From contig NZ_JACYUY010000004.1 of assembly GCF_014842025.1 (NCBI RefSeq), positions 241,368 through 305,367 of the forward strand: a DNA stretch of 64,000 nucleotides. The letters are read 5' to 3'. The stretch comes from Massilia sp. CFBP 13721 (GTDB lineage: Bacteria > Pseudomonadota > Gammaproteobacteria > Burkholderiales > Burkholderiaceae_D). Below, piece by piece: positions 52,466-61,413 of the stretch. The position numbers and the translations under genes are program-made. The notes beneath the pieces were generated by a model. It was not told the DNA's origin. It saw only the letters and a list, made by a program, of their open reading frames with translations, and did not search any database. The first letter of the stretch is position 1. Each line of letters opens with the position of its first letter.

Positions 52466-55400
52466 TTGCCTTTGTTCCGCCGCGACGCCCTGCCTTCGAT
52501 CCGCTCGAAGCTCTTCACCCTCATACTTGCCAGCGTGCTGCCGCTGCTGCTCGCCTACGTCGCCTTCGTGATCGATGCCGGGCGGCGCGAAGCCTTGCAC
52601 GTGGCGCGCGACGCCGCCACCGTCACGCGCGCGCTGTCCGCCGCGCTCGACCGCGACCTCGACAGCCTGGAAACCGCCGCCCGCGTGGCCGCCGCCTGGC
52701 CGACGCTGGCGCCGGGGTCGCTGGCAGAATTCCATGCCGGCGCGCGCCAGTTGCTGCGTCCCGATTTCGCCGCCTCCAGCTTCGTCCTTTACGGCCTGGA
52801 CGGACAGGCGCTGCTCGACACCCGCCGTGCCTTCGGCAGCGCGCTGCCGGAGCGGCCCAATGCGCAGTCGATCGAAGCCGTCCTGCTGCGCGGCGACGCG
52901 CGCACCTCCAGCCTGTACCGGCCCGGCCCCGGCCAGCCCTTCGTGTTTTCCGCCGACGTGCCTGTCTGGCGCGGCGGCAAGGTGGCGTATGTGCTGTCGA
53001 GCCAGGTGCGCCTGGCGCGCATTGCCGACCTGCTGCGCACCCAGCAGCTGCGACCGGGCTGGGTCGCCGAAATCGTCGATGGGCGCGGCGTCGTGGCCGC
53101 GCGCAGCGTCGACGCCGCGCTGTATGTCGGCGCGCCGGTGAACGGCGTGCTGGCCTCGGACGCGGCCGGCAGTCCCGAAGGGCTGGCCGATCTGCCGGGC
53201 GGGCCCGGCGACGACCCACGCCACGCGGCCTGGATGCGTTCGGACAAGCACGGCTGGCTGGTCGCTGTCAGCTATCCGGACGAGGCCGCGCGCGAGCTGC
53301 TGGGCGGCGCGCTGCCGGCCACCGTCGCCGCCTCGGCCGGCCTGCTCGGCCTGGGCCTGCTGCTGGCCTGGATCATCGGCGGCACCATCGGCCGCTCGGT
53401 GCGCGGCCTGGTGGCGCCGGCGACGGCGATCGGCCGCGGCGAGTCGCTGCCGCCGGCGCCCGGGGCGATCCGCGAGACGGCGCTGGTGGCGGCGGCGCTG
53501 GCCGACCTGGATGCCGAACTGCTGCGCTACCGCAGCCAGCTGGAAACGCGCGTGGCCGACCGCACCGCCGAACTCGAGCGCCTGAACGTGCGTTTGGAGA
53601 CCGTGTACGCGACCGCGCCGGTGGGCCTGTGCTTCGTCGACCCGCAGCTGCGCTTCGTGATGATCAACGATTACCTGGCGGCGGTGAATGCGGTGCCGGC
53701 CATTGGCCACCTCGGGCGCACGCTGCCCGAATTGCTGGGCGCGGCCGGCATCGCCATCGAGGAGCCCTACCGGCGCGTACTGGAAACGCGGCGCGCGCTG
53801 CGCGACCTCGAAATGGAGGGCGAAGTGCCGGCCGACCCCGGGGTGGTGCGCCACTGGCTGTCGAGCTACTACCCGGTGTTCGGCGCGGAGGGCGAACTGG
53901 TCGGCATCAACGCGGTCGTGATCGACATCACCGAGCGCAAGCTGCTGGAACAGCGCAACCGCGACAACGAAGAGATGTTCCGGGTCCTGTTCGAAGCCTC
54001 CGGCGACGCCCAGGCCCTGCTGGCCTACAACGCCGGTTTTGTCAGCGCCAACCCGGCGGCGGCGCGCATGTTCGGCTGCGCCAGCGTCGAGGAAGTGCTG
54101 ATGCTCAGTCCCGCCAACGCCTCGCCCGAATTCCAGCCGAACGGGCGCCGTTCGCAAGAGATGGCGACCGAACTGATGCGCCGCGCGCTCGACGAGGGCG
54201 ACGTGCGCTTCGAGTGGGTGCACCAGCGCCGCGACGGGACCAACTTCCACGCCGACATCCGCCTTAGCCGCGTCGACGTCGGCGGGCGCGGCATGATGCA
54301 GACGACCATCCGCGACATCACCGAACGCGTGGCGGCCGACGCCGCGCTGCGCGCCGGCGAGGCCCAGCTGCGCGGACGCGAGCGTTTCATCCGCACCGTC
54401 ACCGACAACCTGCCGGCGCTGGTCGCCTATTGGGATGCCGACGAGCGCCTGCGCTTCGCCAACCGGCCGCTCCTCGACTGGCTCGGCGCCGCCGACGAAG
54501 CCGGCCTGCTCGGCCGCCGCGCCGCCGACCTGATCCCGGCCGCCACCCTGGCGCAGCTGGAACCGTATGGGCGCGCCGTGCTGGCCGGCCGGCCGCAGAG
54601 CTTCGAGACGGCGCTGCACAACCGCCAGGGCGCGCCGGTCCACGTCTGGTGCAGCTACCTGCCCGACCTCGACAAGGCGGGCCGCGTGCGCGGCTTCTAC
54701 GCGCTGCACGCCGACGTCTCGGCGCTCAAGCTGACCGAGGGCCGCCTGGTCGAAGCGCTGCGCGAGGCCGAGCAGGCCAGCCGCGCGAAAAGCGAATTCC
54801 TCGGCAACATGAGCCACGAAATCCGCACCCCCATGAACGCGATCATGGGCCTGGCGCGCCTGCTCGAGGATGCGCCGCTGCCGCCGCGCGAACGCGCCCA
54901 CGCGGCCCACATCCGCAGCGCTTCGGCCTCGCTGCTCGGCATCCTCAGCGACCTGCTCGACTATGCGCGCGCCGACGCCGGCCAGCTGGTGCTGGAACGG
55001 CGGCCATTCGAGCTCGACGGGGCCCTGCGCAGCATCGCCCTGCTGAGCGTGCCCGCGGCCCGCGCGCAGGGCCTGGAGGCAGTGTTCGCGGTCGGCCCCG
55101 GCGTGCCGCGCAGCCTGCGCGGCGACCCGACCCGGCTCGAGCAGGTGCTGCTGAACCTGGTGGGGAATGCCATCAAGTTCACCACGGCGGGCGAGATCGT
55201 GCTGTCGGTCGACGTCGCCGAGCGCCAGTCGTGGCCGCGCCCGGACCCGGGCCTGGGTCGCTTACGCTTGCGCTTCGCCGTGCGCGACACCGGCATCGGC
55301 ATCGCCGCCACCGACCAGGCGCGCCTGTTCGCGCCCTTCGCGCAGGGTGACGGCGCCGGCGGCGGCAAGGCCGGCGGCATCGGCCTGGGCCTGTCGATCG

Positions 55401-56866
55401 CGCGCCGCCTGGTGGCGCTGATGGGCGGCACGCTGGCCGTCGACAGCCGGCCGGGGGCGGGATCGACTTTTACCTTCGAAGCCGACTTCGGCGAACTCGA
55501 TGTGCCCGCCCCGCCCGCGCCCGCGCCGCCCCTGCGCGTGCTGGTGGCCGACGCGCACGCGCCGGCGCGCGCCGCGCTGGCCGCCGCACTGGACGCACGC
55601 GGCTGCGCGGTCGTGTGCGCTGCCGGCACGATCGAGGCGCTCGGCCTGCTGGACGGCGCAGCCTTCGACCTCGCCTTTGTCGATGCCGCCATGGCGGACC
55701 TGTTCAGCCTCGGGAGCGATTTGCCGCCGACGGTATTGCTGGCGCCGGAAGGCGAGGCCGTGGCGCTGCCGGGTGCAACGCTGCTGTCCAAACCGTTCAC
55801 GCGCACCGCGCTCGATGATGTGCTCGGCGAACTACGCGGCGGTGCGCCGCTTCGCGCTGCGGCGCAGGCGGCCAGCCTGGCCGGCCTGCACGTGCTGGTG
55901 GTCGAAGACAACGCCATCAACCAGGAAGTGGCCACCCACGTGCTGGCGCATTCGGGCGCGCGCGTCGCGGTCGCCGCCGACGGCCGCGCCGCCCTCGCCA
56001 TGCTGTCCGAACCCGGCGCCGCCTTCGACGCCGTGCTGATGGACTTGCAGATGCCGGTCATGGACGGTTACGAGGCCGCCCGCGCCATCCGCGCGCTCGG
56101 CCTGGCGCAGCTGCCGATCGTCGCGATGAGCGCCAACACGCAGGAAGAAGACCGCCGCCGCGCTTTTGCCGCCGGCATGGACGAGCACCTGCCGAAGCCG
56201 GTCGACGTCGACGCGCTGGTGGCGACGCTGGCGCGGCTGACCGGGCGCACCCTGCCCGCGCCCGCCGCCAGCGTCCCGGCGCCGTCGCCGGCGCAACTGC
56301 CCGGCATCGACCTGGCCGCCGTGCTGCCGCGCTTCCGGGGCGACCTCGATGCGGTGCGCGCCATCCTGGCCCGTTTCGTCGGCGGGGCTGCCGCAACGCT
56401 GGGAACGCTGCGTGATCAGTTGGCGGATGCCGACCGCGCGGGCGCGCTGGCCGAAGCGCACCGCTTGCGCGGCGTTGCCGCCAACCTCGGCGCCAGCGCG
56501 CTGGCGGCGCACGCGCTGGCGCTGGAAACGGCGCTGCGGGCCGACGACAACGAACAGGCCGCGCGCCAGCTGGACCTGATCGACGCCGCGTTCGCGACGC
56601 TGCAGGCGGGCGTGGACGGTTACCATCCGCTGGCCACGGCCGTGGACGCCACGCCCGTCGGCACCGACGCGTTGGCACAACTCCTCGAATTGCTCCAGAA
56701 TAACAATATGAAGGCATTGGCGGTCCATGCGACACTGGCCCCGGGACTGGCCGCGCTGGCCGGTGCGCAGCTGGCGGCGCAGCTGGCCGAGGCCGTCGCC
56801 ACGCTGCGCTTCGAGGCGGCGGCGGCCATCGTTGGCGCACTATTGGAACGGAAAGGAAACGCATGA
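52466..56866 (+). CDS. Hybrid sensor histidine kinase with pseudo-receiver, receiver and HPt
   Basis: The 1466-residue inner-membrane protein has a membrane helix (about 17-36), a periplasmic dCache-like sensor (about 37-275) and a second helix (286-305). Three PAS-like domains follow (about 375-490, 500-625, 640-760). The histidine kinase core has His784 (NMSHEIRTP), N-box NLVGNAIKF and G-boxes DTGIGI and GIGLGLSIARRL. A degenerate receiver (about 1023-1122; Asp1073, Lys1109) precedes a canonical receiver (Asp1193 in LMDLQMPVMDG) and a C-terminal HPt domain with His1332. No ATG exists near the start; TTG 52466 or TTG 52472 is used. The stop overlaps the diguanylate cyclase ATG. Confidence 0.93.
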   Translation: MPLFRRDALPSIRSKLFTLILASVLPLLLAYVAFVIDAGRREALHVARDAATVTRALSAALDRDLDSLETAARVAAAWPTLAPGSLAEFHAGARQLLRPDFAASSFVLYGLDGQALLDTRRAFGSALPERPNAQSIEAVLLRGDARTSSLYRPGPGQPFVFSADVPVWRGGKVAYVLSSQVRLARIADLLRTQQLRPGWVAEIVDGRGVVAARSVDAALYVGAPVNGVLASDAAGSPEGLADLPGGPGDDPRHAAWMRSDKHGWLVAVSYPDEAARELLGGALPATVAASAGLLGLGLLLAWIIGGTIGRSVRGLVAPATAIGRGESLPPAPGAIRETALVAAALADLDAELLRYRSQLETRVADRTAELERLNVRLETVYATAPVGLCFVDPQLRFVMINDYLAAVNAVPAIGHLGRTLPELLGAAGIAIEEPYRRVLETRRALRDLEMEGEVPADPGVVRHWLSSYYPVFGAEGELVGINAVVIDITERKLLEQRNRDNEEMFRVLFEASGDAQALLAYNAGFVSANPAAARMFGCASVEEVLMLSPANASPEFQPNGRRSQEMATELMRRALDEGDVRFEWVHQRRDGTNFHADIRLSRVDVGGRGMMQTTIRDITERVAADAALRAGEAQLRGRERFIRTVTDNLPALVAYWDADERLRFANRPLLDWLGAADEAGLLGRRAADLIPAATLAQLEPYGRAVLAGRPQSFETALHNRQGAPVHVWCSYLPDLDKAGRVRGFYALHADVSALKLTEGRLVEALREAEQASRAKSEFLGNMSHEIRTPMNAIMGLARLLEDAPLPPRERAHAAHIRSASASLLGILSDLLDYARADAGQLVLERRPFELDGALRSIALLSVPAARAQGLEAVFAVGPGVPRSLRGDPTRLEQVLLNLVGNAIKFTTAGEIVLSVDVAERQSWPRPDPGLGRLRLRFAVRDTGIGIAATDQARLFAPFAQGDGAGGGKAGGIGLGLSIARRLVALMGGTLAVDSRPGAGSTFTFEADFGELDVPAPPAPAPPLRVLVADAHAPARAALAAALDARGCAVVCAAGTIEALGLLDGAAFDLAFVDAAMADLFSLGSDLPPTVLLAPEGEAVALPGATLLSKPFTRTALDDVLGELRGGAPLRAAAQAASLAGLHVLVVEDNAINQEVATHVLAHSGARVAVAADGRAALAMLSEPGAAFDAVLMDLQMPVMDGYEAARAIRALGLAQLPIVAMSANTQEEDRRRAFAAGMDEHLPKPVDVDALVATLARLTGRTLPAPAASVPAPSPAQLPGIDLAAVLPRFRGDLDAVRAILARFVGGAAATLGTLRDQLADADRAGALAEAHRLRGVAANLGASALAAHALALETALRADDNEQAARQLDLIDAAFATLQAGVDGYHPLATAVDATPVGTDALAQLLELLQNNNMKALAVHATLAPGLAALAGAQLAAQLAEAVATLRFEAAAAIVGALLERKGNA

Positions 56867-57783
56867 GCTGGACCGAGCTGGCGCTGAACGGGCGCATCCT
56901 GGTCGTCGACGACGCGATGGAAAACATCCAGATCCTGCACGGCGCGCTGCAGGACCAGCACGAACTGCTGTTCGCCCTCGACGGCGCGAAGGCGCTCGCG
57001 CTCGCCCAGGGCCAGCGCCCCGACCTGATCCTGCTCGACGCCGTCATGCCCGGCATGGATGGCTACGCCGTCCTGCAAGCCTTGCGCGCCCTGCCGGAAA
57101 CGGCCGACATCCCGGTCATTTTCGTTACCGCCCTGTCCTCGCCCGAGGACGAGACCCGCGCGCTCGACGCCGGCGCGGCCGACTTCATCAGCAAACCGGT
57201 GAACGCCGCCGTGGTGCGCGCGCGCGTGCGCACCCAGTTGACGGTCAAGCGCCAGGCCGACGCGCTGCGCGCCATGACGCTCACCGACAGCCTGACGGGC
57301 GTGGCCAACCGCCGCGCCTTCAGCGAGCGGATCGACAAGGAGTGGCGCCGCACCGGGCGCTCCGGGCTGCCGATGGCGCTGATCCTGGCCGACGTCGACC
57401 ACTTCAAGATGTATAACGACCACTACGGCCACCAGTCCGGCGACGCTGCCCTGGTCGAGGTCGCGCGCGCCATGTGCCGCGCCGCCAACCGCGCCCAGGA
57501 CCTGGTGGCGCGCTACGGCGGCGAGGAATTCGCGATCCTGCTGCCCGAAACCGATGCCGCGGGCGCCGCCTGCGTGGCCCAGCGCGTGCTCGACGAACTG
57601 GCGGCGCTCGGGATTGCGCACGCGGTCTCGCCGACCGGCGCGCGGCTCACCGCCAGCATGGGCATCGCTGCGCTGGTGCCGGACCGCCTGGACACGGGCT
57701 CCGCGCTGATCCGCGCGGCCGATGCGGCGCTGTACCAGGCCAAGGCGGATGGGCGTAGCCGCTACTGCATGGCGCCTGTGTAG
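56863..57783 (+). CDS. Response regulator with diguanylate cyclase (GGDEF) output
   Basis: The 306-residue protein has a receiver domain (ILVVDDAMENIQIL, acceptor Asp59 in LLDAVMPGMDG, Lys111) and a GGDEF domain with active-site GGEEF (219-223). The inhibitory site RxxD (Arg210-Asp213) is five residues before it. It should make c-di-GMP when phosphorylated, with product inhibition. It overlaps the hybrid kinase (ATGA), so the kinase is the likely phosphodonor through its HPt. Its stop codon TAG is part of the GTAGGG of REP-like element H. Confidence 0.95.
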   Translation: MSWTELALNGRILVVDDAMENIQILHGALQDQHELLFALDGAKALALAQGQRPDLILLDAVMPGMDGYAVLQALRALPETADIPVIFVTALSSPEDETRALDAGAADFISKPVNAAVVRARVRTQLTVKRQADALRAMTLTDSLTGVANRRAFSERIDKEWRRTGRSGLPMALILADVDHFKMYNDHYGHQSGDAALVEVARAMCRAANRAQDLVARYGGEEFAILLPETDAAGAACVAQRVLDELAALGIAHAVSPTGARLTASMGIAALVPDRLDTGSALIRAADAALYQAKADGRSRYCMAPV

Positions 57784-57946
57784 GGTGGTCGGCTCCACCC
57801 CAACGCATGTTTATCCGCTGCCTAAGCGCCGCCCACGCGTTTAGCCGCCCTGTGAAACGTCGCGACGGATCATCCGCTGGTTGAACGCGTGGGCGGCGTT
57901 CACGCCGCTGGTCCGCACGCCGTGGAGGTGGAGCCGACCACCCTAC
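57780..57946. repeat. REP-like composite element H
   Basis: Outer arms GTAGGGTGGTCGGCTCCACC (57780-57799) and its perfect inverted copy (57927-57946) enclose a second inverted pair: CGCCGCCCACGCGTT-type (57827-57842) and AACGCGTGGGCGGCG-type (57884-57899). The whole can fold into a long nested structure. It lies between the diguanylate cyclase and ilvD genes and provides the cyclase stop codon. Confidence 0.82.
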
Positions 57947-58053
57947 CCTCTGATTCGCGAAAAGAATCACAGAACGCGAAATCATATATTGGACATATCA
58001 TTGCCTGAAGAGCATGCTGTAGCTTCGACTCACTCGCCGCGCCAGGACCCGCC

Positions 58054-59916
58054 ATGCCGACTTACCGTTCCCATACCACCACCCAGGGCCGCAACATGGC
58101 CGGCGCGCGCGCACTGTGGCGCGCCACCGGCATGAAGGACGGCGACTTCGACAAGCCGATCATCGCCGTCGTCAATTCCTTTACCCAGTTCGTGCCCGGC
58201 CACGTGCACCTGAAGGACCTGGGCCAGCTCGTGGCGCGCGAGATCGAGGCGTCCGGCGGCGTCGCCAAGGAATTCAACACGATCGCGGTCGACGACGGCA
58301 TCGCCATGGGCCACGGCGGCATGTTGTATTCGCTGCCCTCGCGCGACCTGATCGCCGACTCGGTCGAATACATGGTCAACGCCCACTGCGCCGACGCCAT
58401 GGTGTGCATCTCGAACTGCGACAAGATCACCCCCGGCATGCTGATGGCCGCGATGCGCCTGAACATCCCGACCGTGTTCGTCTCCGGCGGCCCGATGGAA
58501 GCGGGCAAGGTCGTCAAGGTCGTCAACAACGAACGCAAGGTGATCAAGCTCGACCTGGTCGACGCCATGATCAAGGCCGGCGATTCGACCGTGTCCGATG
58601 CCGACGTGGCGGAGATCGAGCGCTCGGCCTGCCCCACCTGCGGCTCCTGCTCGGGCATGTTCACGGCCAATTCGATGAACTGCCTGACCGAGGCGCTCGG
58701 CCTGTCCCTGCCCGGCAACGGCACCATCGTCGCCACCCACAGCGACCGCAAGGAACTGTTCCTGAACGCCGGCCGCCTGATCGTCGACATCGCCAAACGC
58801 CACTACGAAGGCGACGATTACACCGTGTTGCCGCGCTCGATCGCCACCAAGGCGGCTTTCGAAAATGCGATGGCGCTCGACGTCTCGATGGGCGGCTCGA
58901 CCAACACCGTGCTGCACCTCTTGGCCGCCGCCCACGAAGCCCAGGTCGAGTTCACGATGGCCGACATCGACCGCATCTCGCGCCAGGTGCCCTGCCTGTG
59001 CAAGGTAGCGCCGATGACCGACAAATACCACATCGAAGACGTGCACCGCGCCGGCGGCATCGTCTCCATTCTGGGCGAACTGGCGCGCGCGGGACTGCTC
59101 GATACCTCGCTGCCGACGGTGCACAGCCCGACGCTGGGCGACGCCATCGCGAAGTACGACATCCGCGTCAGCGACGACCGTGCCGTGCACCAGCTGTTCC
59201 GGGCCGCGCCGGGCGGCGTGCCGACCCAGGTCGCGTTTTCGCAATCCGAGCGTTTCGCCTCGAACGACATCGACCGCAGCCTGGGCTGCATCCGCGACCG
59301 CGCCCACGCCTACTCGCAGGATGGCGGCCTGGCGGTCCTGTACGGGAACATCGCCGAGAAAGGCTGCATCGTGAAAACCGCCGGCGTCGACGAGAGCATC
59401 CTGAAGTTTTCCGGCACCGCGCGCGTGTTCGAGAGCCAGGACGCGGCGGTGGAAGCGATCCTCGGCGACACTGTCGCCGCCGGCGACGTCGTCATCATCC
59501 GCTACGAAGGCCCGAAAGGCGGGCCCGGCATGCAGGAAATGCTGTACCCGACCTCGTACATCAAGTCGAAGGGACTCGGCAAGACCTGCGCCCTGTTCAC
59601 CGACGGGCGCTTCTCAGGCGGCTCCTCGGGCCTGGTGATCGGCCACGCCTCGCCGGAAGCGGCCGAAGGCGGCGCGATCGGCCTGGTGGAGGAAGGCGAC
59701 TCTATCGACATCGACATCCCGGCACGCACGATCAACCTGCGCGTGTCGCCTGCCGACCTGGCCGCGCGCCGCGCCGCGATGGAAGCACGCGGACCGGATG
59801 CCTGGCAGCCGATCGGCCGCGAGCGCTATGTGTCGCAGGCGCTGCAGGCGTATGCGGCGCTGACCACTTCGGCCGACCGCGGCGCGGTGCGCGACCTGGC
59901 GCAGCTCAGGCGCTGA
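58054..59916 (+). CDS. ilvD: Dihydroxy-acid dehydratase IlvD
   Basis: The 620-residue enzyme dehydrates dihydroxy-acids to 2-keto acids in valine, leucine and isoleucine synthesis. Family cysteines for the iron-sulphur cluster are present: Cys122 (SNCDK) and Cys193-x2-Cys196-x2-Cys199 (CPTCGSCSG), with [12 protein letters not shown] and the C-terminal [16 protein letters not shown] motifs. Length matches E. coli IlvD (616). The ATG at 58054 follows a 270-nt gap holding repeat H; I see no leader peptide or riboswitch. Confidence 0.97.
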   Translation: MPTYRSHTTTQGRNMAGARALWRATGMKDGDFDKPIIAVVNSFTQFVPGHVHLKDLGQLVAREIEASGGVAKEFNTIAVDDGIAMGHGGMLYSLPSRDLIADSVEYMVNAHCADAMVCISNCDKITPGMLMAAMRLNIPTVFVSGGPMEAGKVVKVVNNERKVIKLDLVDAMIKAGDSTVSDADVAEIERSACPTCGSCSGMFTANSMNCLTEALGLSLPGNGTIVATHSDRKELFLNAGRLIVDIAKRHYEGDDYTVLPRSIATKAAFENAMALDVSMGGSTNTVLHLLAAAHEAQVEFTMADIDRISRQVPCLCKVAPMTDKYHIEDVHRAGGIVSILGELARAGLLDTSLPTVHSPTLGDAIAKYDIRVSDDRAVHQLFRAAPGGVPTQVAFSQSERFASNDIDRSLGCIRDRAHAYSQDGGLAVLYGNIAEKGCIVKTAGVDESILKFSGTARVFESQDAAVEAILGDTVAAGDVVIIRYEGPKGGPGMQEMLYPTSYIKSKGLGKTCALFTDGRFSGGSSGLVIGHASPEAAEGGAIGLVEEGDSIDIDIPARTINLRVSPADLAARRAAMEARGPDAWQPIGRERYVSQALQAYAALTTSADRGAVRDLAQLRR

Positions 59917-59928
59917 GCGGCGATGGAC

Positions 59929-60510
59929 TCAGGTCTTGCAGCGATCCCCTGCCCGCTGCAAGACTGCCAGCACTTCGGTTCCCGGATAATCACGCCGATC
60001 CGGGTAAGCCTGGCGATGGTAGCAGCTCCAATAACTGGTCACCCGGCGCGCAAGCGTCGCCAGGTAGTCCGTGTTTCCCGCAGCGAAGTCGGCAAGCATG
60101 GCAGCGTCACACCGCCCGATGCCCTCGGCGACATCCTCCACGATCTCCACCACGTATTCGCCGGCGAGTTGAAGAAGATACGGCAGGAGCCACGGCTCGT
60201 CGCCGCCGAGCAGCGCCCGCAGGCATTCCTGGCGCAGGTAGCCGTCATGGTGGCGGGTCCCCAGGCAGGCGACAACCAGTCGCGTGTCGCCCCGTGACGT
60301 GCATAACGCCCGGCGCAACAGATCAGGGTTGTAGTAGAGCCGGTCCGGTATGCAAAGCGCTTCACCATGCAGGTTCACCTGGAAGACGTGACGGGAAGGC
60401 TGCAGTTCGCCGGTGGCGACCGCAGTGACGGCATCCCGCGCGGCCGCACGCAGCCTGGACGGAAAGCCCATCGTTTCGTCGCACCTGCCTTCGCAATCGG
60501 GCAAGCACAT
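59929..60510 (-). CDS. Unknown protein, 193 aa, conserved-looking
   Basis: The protein starts MCLPDCEGRCDETMGFPSRL (ATG 60510, GGAG 9 nt upstream) and contains VFQVNLHGEALCIPDRLYYNPDLLRRAL, a leucine-rich LRQECLRALLGGDEPWLLPYLLQLAGEYVVEIVEDV and SYWSCYHRQAYPDRRDYPG. It has several cysteines, no signal peptide and no membrane helix. HEAT-like helical repeats are possible, but I do not recognise a family. It follows a small membrane-protein gene by 18 nt and converges on ilvD. Confidence 0.72.
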   Translation of the reverse strand: MCLPDCEGRCDETMGFPSRLRAAARDAVTAVATGELQPSRHVFQVNLHGEALCIPDRLYYNPDLLRRALCTSRGDTRLVVACLGTRHHDGYLRQECLRALLGGDEPWLLPYLLQLAGEYVVEIVEDVAEGIGRCDAAMLADFAAGNTDYLATLARRVTSYWSCYHRQAYPDRRDYPGTEVLAVLQRAGDRCKT

Positions 60511-60528
60511 CAGGACGCACTCCGGGTA

Positions 60529-60693
60529 TCAGCCTTCACGCTTTTTCCGAAGCACGACCACGCCGATGACGATCAACGCGATACCTACGCCCGAAAACGC
60601 CGGCTGGTGCATCGTCGCGGCTGTAATAAAAAACATCGCTCCGGAGGCGATCAGCAGGCGGCCCGCGAGTTTATTGTTGCGATGGATTTTCAA
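60529..60693 (-). CDS. Small membrane protein, 54 aa, TTG start
   Basis: The reading frame starts at a TTG (60693) with CCGGAG 7 nt upstream. It encodes a basic N-terminus (MKIHRNNKLAGR), a hydrophobic helix (LLIASGAMFFITAATM), a short turn and a second helix (VGIALIVIGVVVL), ending RKKREG. The pattern is a two-helix inner-membrane protein. It lies 18 nt upstream of the 193-aa unknown and may be co-transcribed. It is short, and coding is inferred from the ribosome-binding site and helix pattern. Confidence 0.6.
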   Translation of the reverse strand: MKIHRNNKLAGRLLIASGAMFFITAATMHQPAFSGVGIALIVIGVVVLRKKREG

Positions 60694-60728
60694 GCGATTC
60701 TCCGGTAATTGCTGATTATTAACACGGC

Positions 60729-60828
60729 TGGGGTCAGGTCTGACATTCGGACACGAGCTCTACCATATTCTGCAGACCAGCGCCGAGTCCGCGCCAAGGC
60801 GGGAATCTCGATGTCAGACCTGACCCCA
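60729..60828. mobile_element. MITE-like 100-bp element
   Basis: Perfect 18-bp inverted ends, TGGGGTCAGGTCTGACAT (60729-60746) and its exact reverse complement (60811-60828), enclose 64 bp with no open frame. An imperfect inner inversion is also visible. I recall similar ends near REP-associated or small transposons in Betaproteobacteria, but the family is not certain. It lies between the small membrane protein gene and REP-like unit I. Confidence 0.75.
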
Positions 60829-60890
60829 CCCTTTGCTGGTCTGCATATGACGGAGTCTGTTTTCGCTTCAAGCTCTGATCCGCCGCCGTA

Positions 60891-60914
60891 CCGCGTGGGC
60901 CGAGCCCACCCTAC
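60891..60914. repeat. REP-like single unit I
   Basis: CCGCGTGGGC-CGA-GCCCACCCTAC with a very short centre; single copy, downstream of the MaoC-like gene and next to the MITE-like element. Confidence 0.83.
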
Positions 60915-60948
60915 GGACCAGGTCAGGTGAGATTCTGGCCGACGCAAA

Positions 60949-61413
60949 TTACTGCGCTGCGCCCTGCGCGCGCCGCTTGAACATCGCCTTGCCATCGATC
61001 GTGCACACCTGCTCGCCACGCTGGTTGGTGGCGACCCAGGTCGAGAACACCACGCCGCGGTCGGGCTTCGAGGTCGACGGCTTCGCTTCCTTGGTCACGT
61101 AGCGCACCGAAAGCGTATCGCCGGCGCGCACCGGCTGCAGCCAGCGCACGCCGTCCAGGCCGGGGGAACCCATGCTGGCTTCCTCGCAGCCCATGCCGTC
61201 GAGGACGATGCGCATCATCATCGCGCAGGTATGCCAGCCGCTGGCGATCACGCCGCCGTAAATCGACTTCGCCGCCGCCTCCTTGTCGATGTGGAAGGGC
61301 TGCGGATCGAACTGGGTGGCGAAGGCGATGATCTCGTCCTCGCTCACGGTGCGCTGGCCGAGTTCGATTTCCTGGCCCGGCACGAAGTCGTCGAAATACC
61401 ATTGCTTTTTCAT
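60949..61413 (-). CDS. MaoC-like (R)-specific enoyl-CoA hydratase
   Basis: The 154-residue protein has a hot-dog fold hydratase motif FATQFDPQPFHIDKEAA (Asp36, His41), followed by YGGVIASGWHTCAMMMRIV, as in MaoC/PhaJ-type hydratases. It would hydrate trans-2-enoyl-CoA in fatty-acid or related degradation. The ATG overlaps the preceding acyl-CoA dehydrogenase stop (ATGA). The longer frame upstream is out of frame with that gene and is rejected. Confidence 0.92.
   Translation of the reverse strand: MKKQWYFDDFVPGQEIELGQRTVSEDEIIAFATQFDPQPFHIDKEAAAKSIYGGVIASGWHTCAMMMRIVLDGMGCEEASMGSPGLDGVRWLQPVRAGDTLSVRYVTKEAKPSTSKPDRGVVFSTWVATNQRGEQVCTIDGKAMFKRRAQGAAQ

Noticed and set aside
57947..58053. Leader peptide or riboswitch ahead of ilvD
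   Set aside because: No run of branched-chain codons and no known riboswitch core; only a weak 6-bp hairpin is visible.
58116..60428. 770-aa open frame overlapping ilvD in another frame
   Set aside because: Arg/Gly/Pro-rich shadow of ilvD in high-GC DNA; runs on across the 3' unknown gene without any domain.
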